From positions 1-36,610 of the forward strand of contig JAEYSE010000046.1 in NCBI GenBank assembly GCA_023435025.1: a stretch of 36,610 nucleotides of DNA, read 5' to 3'. A model generated the notes under the pieces. The model was not told where the DNA came from. It saw only the letters and a list, made by a program, of their open reading frames with translations, and did no database searches. The DNA is from Bacillota bacterium. GTDB lineage: Bacteria; Bacillota; Clostridia; Christensenellales; CAG-138. Of the stretch, positions 7,433 to 14,289 are shown piece by piece; position 1 is the stretch's first letter, and each line of letters opens with the position of its first letter. A program made the translations under genes and the position numbers.

Positions 7433-8338
7433 ATGAAGCTTGACCGTCTGCTTGGTATCCTTACCATACTCCTTCAAAACAGCCGCATAACCGCCCCGCA
7501 GCTTGCCCAAAGATTTGAGGTCTCACGCCGCACAATCGAGCGCGATATCGACGCGCTTTGCCGGGCCGGGATACCCGTTGTAACCTATCAGGGCGGAGGC
7601 GGTGGAATTTCGATTGCCGACGGTTACAAACTGGATAAAAGCGTACTTACCTCGGACGAGCTTTCCGGCATCATCGCGGCGCTCAGGGGAATTGGCAGCG
7701 TGTCGGAAAAATCCCGGATCGAATGCACACTTGATAAATTGGTTTCGAATCGGGACGCTGTATTGTCTTTGCGGGAGCCCATCGTCATCGACCTTGCATC
7801 CCATTATAAAGTCAGCTTGACGCCTAAAATCGCGCTGATCAAACAGGCGGTTTTGGAGCAGAGGCTGATCGAATTTGACTATTACTACGAAAAAGGCCAG
7901 GCGCACCGCCAAATAGAGCCTTATTTTATTATTTTTCAGTGGACGGCGTGGTATGTATTTGGGTTCTGCACAGAACAGCAGGATTGGCGGATGTTTAAGC
8001 TGGCGCGGCTGTGGGAGCTGAAGCTTTGCGATGAGACCCATATTCGGCGCGAGATACCGCCTGAAAAGCGGGATTTTTCGGCGCGTTTTCCGGACGATAA
8101 CAAGCTTATCGCGCTGTTTGATCCATCGGTCAAATATCAGTTGATTGAGGAATATGGGTTACACTGCTTTACACAAACCGAGGACGGAGAATTGCGTTTT
8201 GAGAATGGATATACCAATCCGGAGCACATGGTCTCCTGGCTGCTTGGCTTTGGAGACAAGGTAACGGTATTGGAACCTGGCGACATGGTGGAGAGAATAC
8301 GGCAGACCGCGAAAAAAATTGTGGAACGGTATTCTTGA
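7433..8338 (+). CDS. HTH/WYL-domain transcriptional regulator (YafY type)
   Basis: The protein has 301 residues from the ATG after AAGGAGG. Residues 1-60 form a DeoR/HTH_11 winged helix (ITAPQLAQRFEVSRRTIERD). Residues about 135-210 form a WYL domain; the family's Trp-Tyr-Leu signature appears as TAWYVFGFC, with Val in the third place, preceded by RQIEPYFIIF. A C-terminal WCX-type extension follows. WYL domains sense small ligands or nucleic-acid damage signals. A palindrome at the end of this gene, before the two downstream genes, is a likely target. The AlkZ-related neighbour hints at a DNA-damage or genotoxin role, which is inference. Confidence 0.88.
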   Translation: MKLDRLLGILTILLQNSRITAPQLAQRFEVSRRTIERDIDALCRAGIPVVTYQGGGGGISIADGYKLDKSVLTSDELSGIIAALRGIGSVSEKSRIECTLDKLVSNRDAVLSLREPIVIDLASHYKVSLTPKIALIKQAVLEQRLIEFDYYYEKGQAHRQIEPYFIIFQWTAWYVFGFCTEQQDWRMFKLARLWELKLCDETHIRREIPPEKRDFSARFPDDNKLIALFDPSVKYQLIEEYGLHCFTQTEDGELRFENGYTNPEHMVSWLLGFGDKVTVLEPGDMVERIRQTAKKIVERYS

Positions 8339-8362
8339 ACGTGACAGACAGTTGTCATGTTC
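8337..8362 (+). promoter_or_regulatory. Candidate operator/promoter for the AlkZ-related and flavin reductase genes
   Basis: GAACGTGACA and TGTCATGTTC are arms of an inverted repeat (one G.T pair) around 6 bases. The repeat overlaps the WYL regulator stop codon. A -10-like TAGAAT at 8370-8375 follows. The position suggests a site for the regulator encoded just upstream. Confidence 0.5.
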
Positions 8363-8454
8363 GGTTTGGTAGAATAAAGCAAAGTTGAGCGGGAGCGGGC
8401 CGCCAATGAACCCATTGAAAGAAATGCAGAAGGAACCAGTATGAGGGCGATGAT

Positions 8455-9150
8455 ATGATTCAAAAGTATAGTGATTTTGTAGCGGCATTGCTAAGCGCCG
8501 GGTTTTCCATGGGCGGTGGGAACAGTGAGAAGATTTATTCTGTGGTCCCATGGAGCTGGGATGAGGACCCGCCGTATGAGACGCCAGTTCGTTGGCATAC
8601 CGGCAATCCGGAAACAGACCCTTGGGAGTGGCGTATGCGCGTCCTGAACGAGCGTGACGATATCGCCTATGCCAAGCTGTTTTTCAAAAAGAGCGGGTAC
8701 ATCACCAGGGAATGGTACCCGTATTTTCTGGCGATAAGGCGCGGAGAAAAGGCGTTTGAAGACGCGTACGCGGATGGGGAAATGAGCCATTTCGCCAAGC
8801 GGATCTATGACGTTGTACTCGAACACGAAACGTTACCTGTCCATGCCATCAAGCAAATCTGCGGGTTTTCGAAAGAAGACTCCTCAAGGTTTGACCAGGC
8901 TTTGGTTGAATTGCAGATGAAATTGTATTTGACCATGTGCGGGAGGCGGCAAAAGCTTTCCAAGAAGGGGGAGGAATACGGTTGGTCTTCCACGGTATTC
9001 TGCACTACGGAACAGTATTTTGGTCCGGATATATTTGAAGAGGCGAGCAAGATCAACGAAACGGAAGCCGCACAAAGAATAACGGAGCAGGTTTATCGCT
9101 TAAATCCTGAGGCGGAGCCCAAGAAGATTCTGAAATTTCTGAAAGGGTAG
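8455..9150 (+). CDS. AlkZ-related protein
   Basis: A 231-residue protein matching my memory of the AlkZ-related family in Firmicutes. Distinctive segments are RWHTGNPETDPWEWRMRVL near residue 45, DIAYAKLFFKKSGYITREW, and a winged-helix-like part around residues 125-185. AlkZ/YcaQ proteins are DNA glycosylases that unhook crosslinks; this shorter relative has no visible proof of glycosylase activity. The ATG follows GAGGG. The flavin reductase-like gene starts at or within 7 bases of its stop, so they form an operon. Confidence 0.65.
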   Translation: MIQKYSDFVAALLSAGFSMGGGNSEKIYSVVPWSWDEDPPYETPVRWHTGNPETDPWEWRMRVLNERDDIAYAKLFFKKSGYITREWYPYFLAIRRGEKAFEDAYADGEMSHFAKRIYDVVLEHETLPVHAIKQICGFSKEDSSRFDQALVELQMKLYLTMCGRRQKLSKKGEEYGWSSTVFCTTEQYFGPDIFEEASKINETEAAQRITEQVYRLNPEAEPKKILKFLKG

Positions 9151-9156
9151 GTGCGT

Positions 9157-9804
9157 ATGAAAATTGAAATCGGAACTCAAAGGCCGGAAAGCTTCTCAGC
9201 CCATTGGCCGGGGCAGTATGAGATTTTTTCGCATTTTGAGTTTGCCTGCGGCATACCAAGCGTTTTGCACGCCGTGACAACGGTAAAAGAAAACGGCCGG
9301 GCAAACGTGAACTTTAATTTTTCTGGTAGCTTTACAGGGGATGGCGATGGGTATTATGCCATCATTCCGATCTATCGGCATACGCATACATATCGGAATA
9401 TTCTGCGCACCGGCGAATTTGTGGTGAATTTTATCGGCAAAGATTATTTCGATGCGTGCATAGCCACCATTGACCACAACGATGACGAAACAGACGAGTT
9501 TGAAGCCGGCGGCTTACAGAAAGAACAGGCGAAGACTGTCGCGTGCCCGCGCATGCAGGAGGCGTTTCTATCTATGGAGTGCAGGCTGGAGCGTGAGATT
9601 GACCTGTCCGGCAGCGGAAGAGCCGCCCTATTGGTTGGCAGGGTCAATCACATTGCCATGCAGGAAGAGTATGCGAAAGGAATTGACGGCAAGTATGAGG
9701 ACAACGGATTTATGCTCAACATCCATTCGCCCAAAGATTTGACTACGGGAGAAGGAACGGCAAGCGCCGTTGCCGTATGTAAAGTGACAAAGGTATACGG
9801 ATAG
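9157..9804 (+). CDS. Flavin reductase-like FMN-binding split-barrel protein
   Basis: The product has 215 residues from the ATG at 9157; a GTG two codons earlier, directly abutting the previous stop, is an alternative. Segments HAVTTVKENGRANVNFNFSG and RNILRTGEFVVNFIGKDYFD match the flavin-reductase/split-barrel fold (substitutes for PWFVGLVST-type and TGEFVVN-type motifs). It probably binds FMN and acts on a flavin or quinone-like substrate in the cytosol. Cotranscription with the AlkZ-related gene suggests a stress or detoxification role. Confidence 0.8.
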   Translation: MKIEIGTQRPESFSAHWPGQYEIFSHFEFACGIPSVLHAVTTVKENGRANVNFNFSGSFTGDGDGYYAIIPIYRHTHTYRNILRTGEFVVNFIGKDYFDACIATIDHNDDETDEFEAGGLQKEQAKTVACPRMQEAFLSMECRLEREIDLSGSGRAALLVGRVNHIAMQEEYAKGIDGKYEDNGFMLNIHSPKDLTTGEGTASAVAVCKVTKVYG

Positions 9805-9829
9805 ATCGCCGATAACAGGAAGCATAAAA

Positions 9830-9861
9830 AAGGGCAGACAGTTTAAAAGCAGTCTGCCCTT
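9830..9861 (-). terminator. Terminator of rex, also positioned to stop the flavin reductase transcript
   Basis: AAGGGCAGAC and GTCTGCCCTT form a 10-bp stem with a 12-base loop. The minus-strand continuation is TTTTTATGC, a good U-tract for rex. The plus-strand continuation (GATTATTTG) is weaker. Confidence 0.75.
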
Positions 9862-9896
9862 GATTATTTGCAGCCTCCGGCGAGGGGTTAGTTTGA

Positions 9897-10523
9897 TTAG
9901 TCCTCCAGCGCGTTCAGGCGGTAGGAAAGCACAAACATGCTGTCGCTCAACTGAATGTTTTCAATGGGGACAGATGCGGTCACATCCATGGGAACGAAGT
10001 TCCATATGGCGCGGATGCCCGCGCTTACCATGATATCCGCAATTTCCTGTGCGGATCTGCGCCGGGCCGTGATGATGCCGATATCCACATTGTTTTCTTG
10101 GATAAAGTCGCTTAATTGTTCCACGGGTAAAATGGGTTTTTCATTGACCTTGTGCCCGATAAGCGATTCTTCCACGTCAAATAGCGCGATCACTTCAAAG
10201 CCTTTTTGCGCAAACCCTTCGTACTTGGCCAAAGCTTGTCCGATATTGCCTGCGCCCACGATTACGAGGCGATAGTTGCGTGTCAATCCCAATATGTTTG
10301 CGATCTCTTTGTGCAGGTTTTGAACGGGGTAGCCGTACCCCTGCTGGCCAAAGCCGCCAAAGCAGTTGAGATCCTGACGAACCTGGGAGGGATTAAGCCC
10401 CATTTGCTGCGCCAGTTCGCTTGAAGAAATACGCTCCACATTTTCGGCTTTGAGCAATTCGAGTTGGCGATAATATCTGGGCAACCGCCTGATTACGGCC
10501 TCAGATACCTTGCGCTCTTTCAT
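9897..10523 (-). CDS. rex: Redox-sensing transcriptional repressor Rex
   Basis: A 208-residue repressor that leaves DNA when NADH rises, controlling fermentation genes. The N-terminal winged helix includes VIRRLPRYYRQLELLK and MGLNPSQVRQDLNCFGGFG. The Rossmann fold has VIVGAGNIGQALA, followed by acidic ALFDVEES, which selects NAD(H). The C-terminal helix that swaps between monomers is present (FVLSYRLNALED). The start is fixed by AGGAGG. In this window ptb-buk is a conceivable target, but I see no clear Rex box there. Confidence 0.96.
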   Translation of the reverse strand: MKERKVSEAVIRRLPRYYRQLELLKAENVERISSSELAQQMGLNPSQVRQDLNCFGGFGQQGYGYPVQNLHKEIANILGLTRNYRLVIVGAGNIGQALAKYEGFAQKGFEVIALFDVEESLIGHKVNEKPILPVEQLSDFIQENNVDIGIITARRRSAQEIADIMVSAGIRAIWNFVPMDVTASVPIENIQLSDSMFVLSYRLNALED

Positions 10524-10568
10524 ACTTATAACCTCCTGACAATCAACCGACGCTTACTATACAAAATA

Positions 10569-10597
10569 ATTATATCCGAATTTCCCCAACGCATCAA
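10569..10597 (-). promoter_or_regulatory. Sigma-A promoter of rex
   Basis: On the minus strand TTGATG, a 17-bp spacer and a consensus TATAAT end about 45 bases before the rex ATG. Confidence 0.65.
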
Positions 10598-10689
10598 GTG
10601 CACATCGCTTTCTCAACGCAAATTTTCCGAAAAAATTGCAAATGCGGGAATATAATCGAATATATTTATATAAAATCAAAAAATCATAC

Positions 10690-10718
10690 TTGAATTTAAG
10701 CATAAATTGACGCATAAT
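10690..10718 (+). promoter_or_regulatory. Putative sigma-A promoter of xpt
   Basis: TTGAAT, a 17-bp spacer and CATAAT lie about 32 bases before the xpt ATG. The leader would be only some 25 nt, leaving no room for a purine riboswitch of the kind often found before xpt. Confidence 0.55.
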
Positions 10719-10750
10719 TAGGGAAAATATACGGATATGAGGTTTTGTAC

Positions 10751-11323
10751 ATGCAACTTTTGAAAGATAGAATCTGTGCAGAGGGGCGTGTTCTTCCCGG
10801 CAACATCATCAAAATCGACGGCTTTTTAAACCACCAGGTGGATATTCGGCTCATGCAGGCGCTGGCAAAAGAGTTTCGCCATCTGTTTCCGGACAAAAGT
10901 ATCAATAAAATCCTTACGGTGGAAGCGTCCGGCATTGCGCTTGCGGCAATCACCGCGCTGGAATTTGACGTGCCCATGGTATTTGTCAAAAAGGCGAAGA
11001 GCGACAACATTGAAGGCGGGCTGTATCAAAGCGATATTTTCTCCTATACCTACAAAAAGAAAGTAACGCTGCTGCTGGCCAAACAGTGGCTGACGCAAGA
11101 AGATAACGTACTCGTAATCGACGATTTTTTGGCGAACGGCGAAGCCATGCGCGGGGTGATCGAAATCGTCAATCAGTCTAGGGCGAACCTCGTGGGCGTG
11201 GGAATCGCTGTGGAAAAAGGCTTCCAGCCCGGCGGTGCTAACTTGCGCGACCAAGGTGTGCACCTTGAGTCTCTCGCCATTATCGAAGGCGCGGAAAACG
11301 GAAAAATTCGGTTCCGGGAGTAA
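10751..11323 (+). CDS. xpt: Xanthine phosphoribosyltransferase
   Basis: Converts xanthine and PRPP to XMP in purine salvage. The 190-residue product has the normal length. The PRPP loop is VLVIDDFLANGEAMRG near residues 124-139. ILTVEASGIALA and VPMVFVKKAKS are typical of Xpt rather than adenine or hypoxanthine enzymes. The ATG at 10751 follows GAGG by about 9 bases; the TTG two codons earlier has poorer spacing. The gene is divergent from rex and monocistronic by appearance. Confidence 0.93.
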   Translation: MQLLKDRICAEGRVLPGNIIKIDGFLNHQVDIRLMQALAKEFRHLFPDKSINKILTVEASGIALAAITALEFDVPMVFVKKAKSDNIEGGLYQSDIFSYTYKKKVTLLLAKQWLTQEDNVLVIDDFLANGEAMRGVIEIVNQSRANLVGVGIAVEKGFQPGGANLRDQGVHLESLAIIEGAENGKIRFRE

Positions 11324-11414
11324 TATTCGTATATACCGGTATTCGGGCTTTCGACCAGTGATTCACACACATACCTTTCCGGTTGCGGCACAGCCTAATC
11401 GGGAAGGTGTTTTT

Positions 11415-12176
11415 ATGAAAAAAGGTTTCCAGCGAATATTTCACAGCAGAATTCTGCTGCTTGCCTGCGCGTTGTTCCGTTTAACGGGAGGACGCAGACG
11501 CCTGTTTCATTTTCTGGAGCAGGCGGTAACTGCCGCTGTGCTGCTGTTTGCGCTTCAGAGCTTTATCACTGTGGATATGCCTTACGCAGTATTTTTGTTT
11601 TCCGGCCTTGCGCCCTGGTACTATTTTAAGGAAGTAGTGTTATCGCTATTCGACCAGCCTGCCCGTATTCGAAGCCTGTTTGGTGCGAACGGCTATGCGC
11701 CCTCCTGGTTTCCTGCGGGCCAGGCGCTTGCGTCGCTGCCCACGCTGCTGCTGTGGACAGGTATATGCGTTCTGCTGGTCATACTTCTGCGGATGCCGCT
11801 GTCTCGGCTTTGGCTGATCGCCTATTTTTTATTTTGCAACGTATTCAATGCCGCTGCGCAGGGGATGTTCGCTGCGGCGTTTCTGCCGCTGTTCCCGGGA
11901 AAGGCGGAGGAAGGCTTAGCGATTACCATGCCGTATTTTTTCTGGACGGCCCCAATCGTATGGCCGGTAGCACAGACACTTTCCGGTTTCCTGCTGTTAT
12001 TGATGCGTCTGAATCCGCTGTATTACCTTGCAGATTGTCTGCGCAGGATACTGCTGAATGGCTCTCTGCCGTCTTTGGAGCACACCGTAATATTCTTCAT
12101 TTCCGTTGCGTTTGTCGGGCTGCTGGGCCAGCTTTGCTTGAGGCGCGTCTGGAGAAGCTCCGCCGCTTTGTGGTAA
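11415..12176 (+). CDS. ABC-2 type permease of the polysaccharide/teichoic-acid export type, orphan
   Basis: The 253-residue membrane protein has about six hydrophobic helices. The order FLFSGLAPWYYFKEVVL, then a cluster YFFWTAPIVWPVAQ and LNPLYYLADCLRRIL near residues 175-215, is the pattern of Wzm/TagG permeases that move undecaprenyl-linked glycans across the membrane. No ATPase partner or glycosyltransferase lies nearby, so it is an orphan and its substrate cannot be inferred. The ATG follows AAGGTG; the frame stays open upstream into xpt, which is a shadow. Confidence 0.7.
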   Translation: MKKGFQRIFHSRILLLACALFRLTGGRRRLFHFLEQAVTAAVLLFALQSFITVDMPYAVFLFSGLAPWYYFKEVVLSLFDQPARIRSLFGANGYAPSWFPAGQALASLPTLLLWTGICVLLVILLRMPLSRLWLIAYFLFCNVFNAAAQGMFAAAFLPLFPGKAEEGLAITMPYFFWTAPIVWPVAQTLSGFLLLLMRLNPLYYLADCLRRILLNGSLPSLEHTVIFFISVAFVGLLGQLCLRRVWRSSAALW

Positions 12177-12201
12177 AGGGCTTCATTTTCAATGAATGAA
12201 G

Positions 12202-12233
12202 AAATCCACCCTTACGGATGGATTTATTATTTT
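12202..12233 (+). terminator. Terminator after the ABC permease gene
   Basis: AAATCCACCC and GGATGGATTT pair (one mismatch) around TTAC and are followed by ATTATTTTCT. The stem closely resembles the hairpin at 13013-13055. Confidence 0.65.
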
Positions 12234-12296
12234 CTCGTATAGCGTAATCAATACAATTTATCGATTCATATACTTTCATTAAATGGTTGTCTACAA

Positions 12297-12800
12297 TTAG
12301 CGTGCCGATTGATAGTTTACATTGAACAATAGGATACAAAGTAAGATAAATAATACTAGCAACAATATACCAACGAAAACAATGAAGCGGTCTAGTTTTT
12401 GATTGTTGATATACTTATTGCATAAATCATATAGTATCAATCCAAGAAACCCACCAATAGTATTTGTAATTAAGTCTGTTATATCTGTTGCTCCAATCGC
12501 AAATACAAATTGAGATATCTCAGCTGTAAGACTAAAAACGAATACAGAAGCCAACTTTTTACCGAATGTGGCTTTTTTGAAATTTACACTCAATAGCAAA
12601 CCAAAAGGTATAAAGACAACAAAATTATAGATTATCTCTCTCAAATTACCTCGTTCATTTGCGAATGCGAATGGAATCAAGTTAATGCTTCTGGTTTGAT
12701 AATCTAATATGGAAGACAAATTGAATGAAAACTTGAATATAATTAACCATAGCAGGATTAGCAGGTAAAAGGCGAACAATGCTTTAGATAATGACTTCAC
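12297..12800 (-). CDS. VanZ-like membrane protein
   Basis: A 167-residue protein with about five hydrophobic helices. NLIPFAFANERG, EIIYNFVVFIPFGLLLS, and the Glu/Asp pattern in SLTAEISQFVFAIGATDITD match the VanZ-like family, which includes the teicoplanin-resistance protein VanZ. The real role of most members is unknown. The GTG start at 12800 follows AGAGGT. The gene is much richer in A+T than its neighbours, which suggests recent acquisition. There is no van cluster nearby, so resistance should not be assumed. Confidence 0.8.
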   Translation of the reverse strand: MKSLSKALFAFYLLILLWLIIFKFSFNLSSILDYQTRSINLIPFAFANERGNLREIIYNFVVFIPFGLLLSVNFKKATFGKKLASVFVFSLTAEISQFVFAIGATDITDLITNTIGGFLGLILYDLCNKYINNQKLDRFIVFVGILLLVLFILLCILLFNVNYQSAR

Positions 12801-13012
12801 TATGGCTACCTCTAAATCTTTTTATCAATTATAGCATAGTTGCATGTGACGATAACGGCGCTTCCGTTATCAGGTATGAACGAACCCCCGATCATGGGGG
12901 AATTCAAATCTATTGAGGGTCACTCTTTCCGATGAAAGTCAGGCGGTACGTAGCGCTTACCGGCCACTCAATTACCCGCGATTTTTCACGCGGCTTCGCC
13001 CCCTTATTATCA

Positions 13013-13055
13013 CCAAAACAAAAAATCCATCCTTGCGGATGGATTTTTGTTTTGG
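13013..13055. terminator. Long bidirectional terminator-like hairpin
   Basis: The arms 13013-13032 and 13037-13055 pair over about 19 bp with one bulged A. The stem is GC-rich at the tip (TCCATCC/GGATGGA) and A/T-rich at the base, so either strand reads stem then T-rich tract. On the minus strand it ends the tRNA-tail element. The 12801-13012 stretch before it holds only short hairpins. Confidence 0.65.
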
Positions 13056-13176
13056 CACCCAGTAGGGGAGTCCCGGCGTCGCTGGGGCAGCGTCGCCGCC
13101 AGCCCGGGGTGCTGAAAAACAGTTCACCGGACTGTTTTTCACCTCGCACGGCTCGGCCGCACCCTTCGACTCCCCT
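13053..13176 (-). other. Structured tRNA-tail element: second copy of the tRNA-Glu 3' end closing a multi-stem RNA
   Basis: Bases 13053-13072 repeat exactly the last 20 bases of the tRNA-Glu gene (13222-13241), including CCA. The segment AGGGGAGTC (13064-13072) pairs perfectly with GACTCCCCT (13168-13176). Inside lie a 10-bp perfect stem (13114-13123 with 13131-13140) and a 10-bp stem with one mismatch (13075-13084 with 13088-13097). On the minus strand the order is tRNA, terminator, this element, second terminator. Open frames of about 100 codons cross it on both strands, but they are best explained by its composition. I recall similar tRNA-adjacent sequences in other clostridial genomes, though I cannot verify that here. 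Confidence 0.55.
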
Positions 13177-13182
13177 TATAAC

Positions 13183-13220
13183 AAATGAAAACCCACCCCG
13201 TTTGGGGTGGGTTTTCATTT
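13183..13220 (-). terminator. Terminator of tRNA-Glu
   Basis: Two perfect 17-bp arms (13183-13199 and 13204-13220) around GTTT, with T-rich outer ends in both directions. It begins one base past the tRNA 3' CCA on the minus strand. Confidence 0.8.
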
Positions 13221-13221
13221 A

Positions 13222-13297
13222 TGGCACCCAGTAGGGGAGTCGAACCCCTGTCACTGCCGTGAGAGGGCAGCGTCCTAGGCCACTAGACGAACTGGGC
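13222..13297 (-). tRNA. tRNA-Glu (anticodon CUC)
   Basis: The 76-nt gene encodes its own CCA. The acceptor GCCCAGT pairs with ACTGGGT (G1.U72 wobble). The D arm begins GTC with A14. The anticodon arm is CTGCC, loop CTCTCAC, GGCAG, giving anticodon CUC. The T arm is AGGGG, TTCGACT, CCCCT. The discriminator is G, as in many bacterial Glu tRNAs. Confidence 0.95.
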
Positions 13298-13317
13298 ACG
13301 CGCGCGGCGCAGTAATA

Positions 13318-13346
13318 ATATTATCTGCTTTTCTTTCTGCTGTCAA
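13318..13346 (-). promoter_or_regulatory. Sigma-A promoter of tRNA-Glu
   Basis: On the minus strand a perfect TTGACA, 17-bp spacer and TAATAT lie about 20 bases before the tRNA 5' end. Confidence 0.75.
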
Positions 13347-13630
13347 GCCTCATGTTTAGAAAATGTGTAATACGTGTGAGCGAAGCCGGGAGAAAGACGG
13401 CAGCATGCAGCAGAGGCGTGTACCTAAAGGCTTAAAGCGGACACAGCGTTCGCGATGGAAGTCGAGATGGCGGGAAGCAGAATATCAGTTGTTAGTGTAC
13501 CTGAAAGGAAAGTGAAAGCAGGCAAGACGTCAAGAAAATGTGGTTTTTCTCGCTTCATCTCTTTACGCCCAATACATTCGCACATATAAAGTGCGCTTAC
13601 ATAAAATGGTCAATAAGGGGTGATTCAAAA
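13347..13630. other. Intergenic stretch without a supported gene
   Basis: Between the tRNA promoter and ymaF. The short frames here lack ribosome binding sites and recognisable protein sequence. A decayed gene is possible but I cannot name one. No clear promoter for ymaF is visible. Confidence 0.4.
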
Positions 13631-13918
13631 ATGTCGGCAAGAATGCATACGCATAGATTCAGAGGCCAAACAACTTTAAATAACGGTCATATTCATTACT
13701 ATGATGGTGAGACGAGCGTCAGCCCGGATGTGGAAGGGCATACGCATCGCATGAATGGGCGTACAACAATTAGCGATAACCATCTGCACGGGTTTGATTT
13801 TACCACTGGGCCAGAAGAGAATGTAAATGGCGGGCATGATCACTATTACAAAGGGATAACCACATTTAACGACGGCCATCGCCATTCTATGGAAGGTTAT
13901 ACTACGATATTTCGATAG
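13631..13918 (+). CDS. YmaF-family His-rich repeat protein
   Basis: The protein has 95 residues from the ATG at 13631, which follows AAGGGGTG. It consists of repeats of about 18-20 residues, each with an HxH pair: HTH, HIH, HTH, HLH, HDH and HRH, spaced by TT-containing beta-like segments. This is the pattern of the YmaF family, whose function is unknown. The regularly spaced His pairs suggest a small beta-structured metal-binding protein, which is inference. There is no signal peptide. It converges on the Lys-rich small gene and shares a bidirectional terminator with it. Confidence 0.82.
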   Translation: MSARMHTHRFRGQTTLNNGHIHYYDGETSVSPDVEGHTHRMNGRTTISDNHLHGFDFTTGPEENVNGGHDHYYKGITTFNDGHRHSMEGYTTIFR

Positions 13919-13952
13919 AGTGTTGAAATCATCAACAGCAGATGATACAACA

Positions 13953-13979
13953 AAACCCGCTTCGTATTGATGCGGGTTT
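13953..13979. terminator. Bidirectional terminator between ymaF and the Lys-rich small gene
   Basis: AAACCCGC and GCGGGTTT pair around 11 bases. The plus strand continues GTTTCTG and the minus strand continues TGTTG after TTTT, so it can end both converging transcripts. Confidence 0.7.
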
Positions 13980-14010
13980 GTTTCTGATAAAAAGCATTGG
14001 AGCAGCGTGT

Positions 14011-14133
14011 TTATTTGACGTCTGGAGTTTTCTTCCCAGAGGTATCCCCGTTTTTCTTCTTTACCTGTCGTGACTTATGCTTGGCGTTATCCGGTGTAGA
14101 CGGAAGTAGTTTTTCTGTTGGCGTCTTTTTCAT
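14011..14133 (-). CDS. Lys-rich small basic protein, 40 residues, function unknown
   Basis: An ATG at 14133 preceded by AAAGGAGATACTA, an excellent ribosome binding site, opens a 40-codon frame ending TAA at 14011. About one quarter of the residues are Lys, with several Thr/Pro and no hydrophobic stretch, so the protein is probably disordered and basic. It lies 156 bases downstream of the encapsulin-cargo operon on the same strand and before a terminator, so it could be a distal operon member. I do not recognise a family. Small basic spore or nucleoid proteins are one possibility. Confidence 0.6.
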   Translation of the reverse strand: MKKTPTEKLLPSTPDNAKHKSRQVKKKNGDTSGKKTPDVK

Positions 14134-14289
14134 TAGTATCTCCTTTAAATATTAGTCTCTTTATCTTAGGTGGATTAACGAGTCTTATGCATATACTTTT
14201 CATCGACCTGCTCCCGAAAAGAATCGATACATGAATGGTGGCGCCAACACCCTCGCGTTTGGGGTTTCATAGCAATTTATAAATGAACC

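Noticed and set aside
10640..10750. Purine riboswitch before xpt
   Set aside because: The leader after the likely promoter is only about 25 nt, and the conserved loops of the purine aptamer are not present.
12910..13218. A 102-codon open frame on the minus strand (and a 100-codon frame on the plus strand) around the tRNA-tail element
   Set aside because: The frames run through two perfect hairpins, a copy of the tRNA 3' end and a structured element. They are open on both strands and lack a ribosome binding site. Composition explains them better than coding.
13053..13241. tRNA 3'-end direct repeat as attL/attR of an integrated element
   Set aside because: Only about 170 bp lie between the copies, with no integrase or cargo. 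The internal complementarity to the repeat points to an RNA structure instead.
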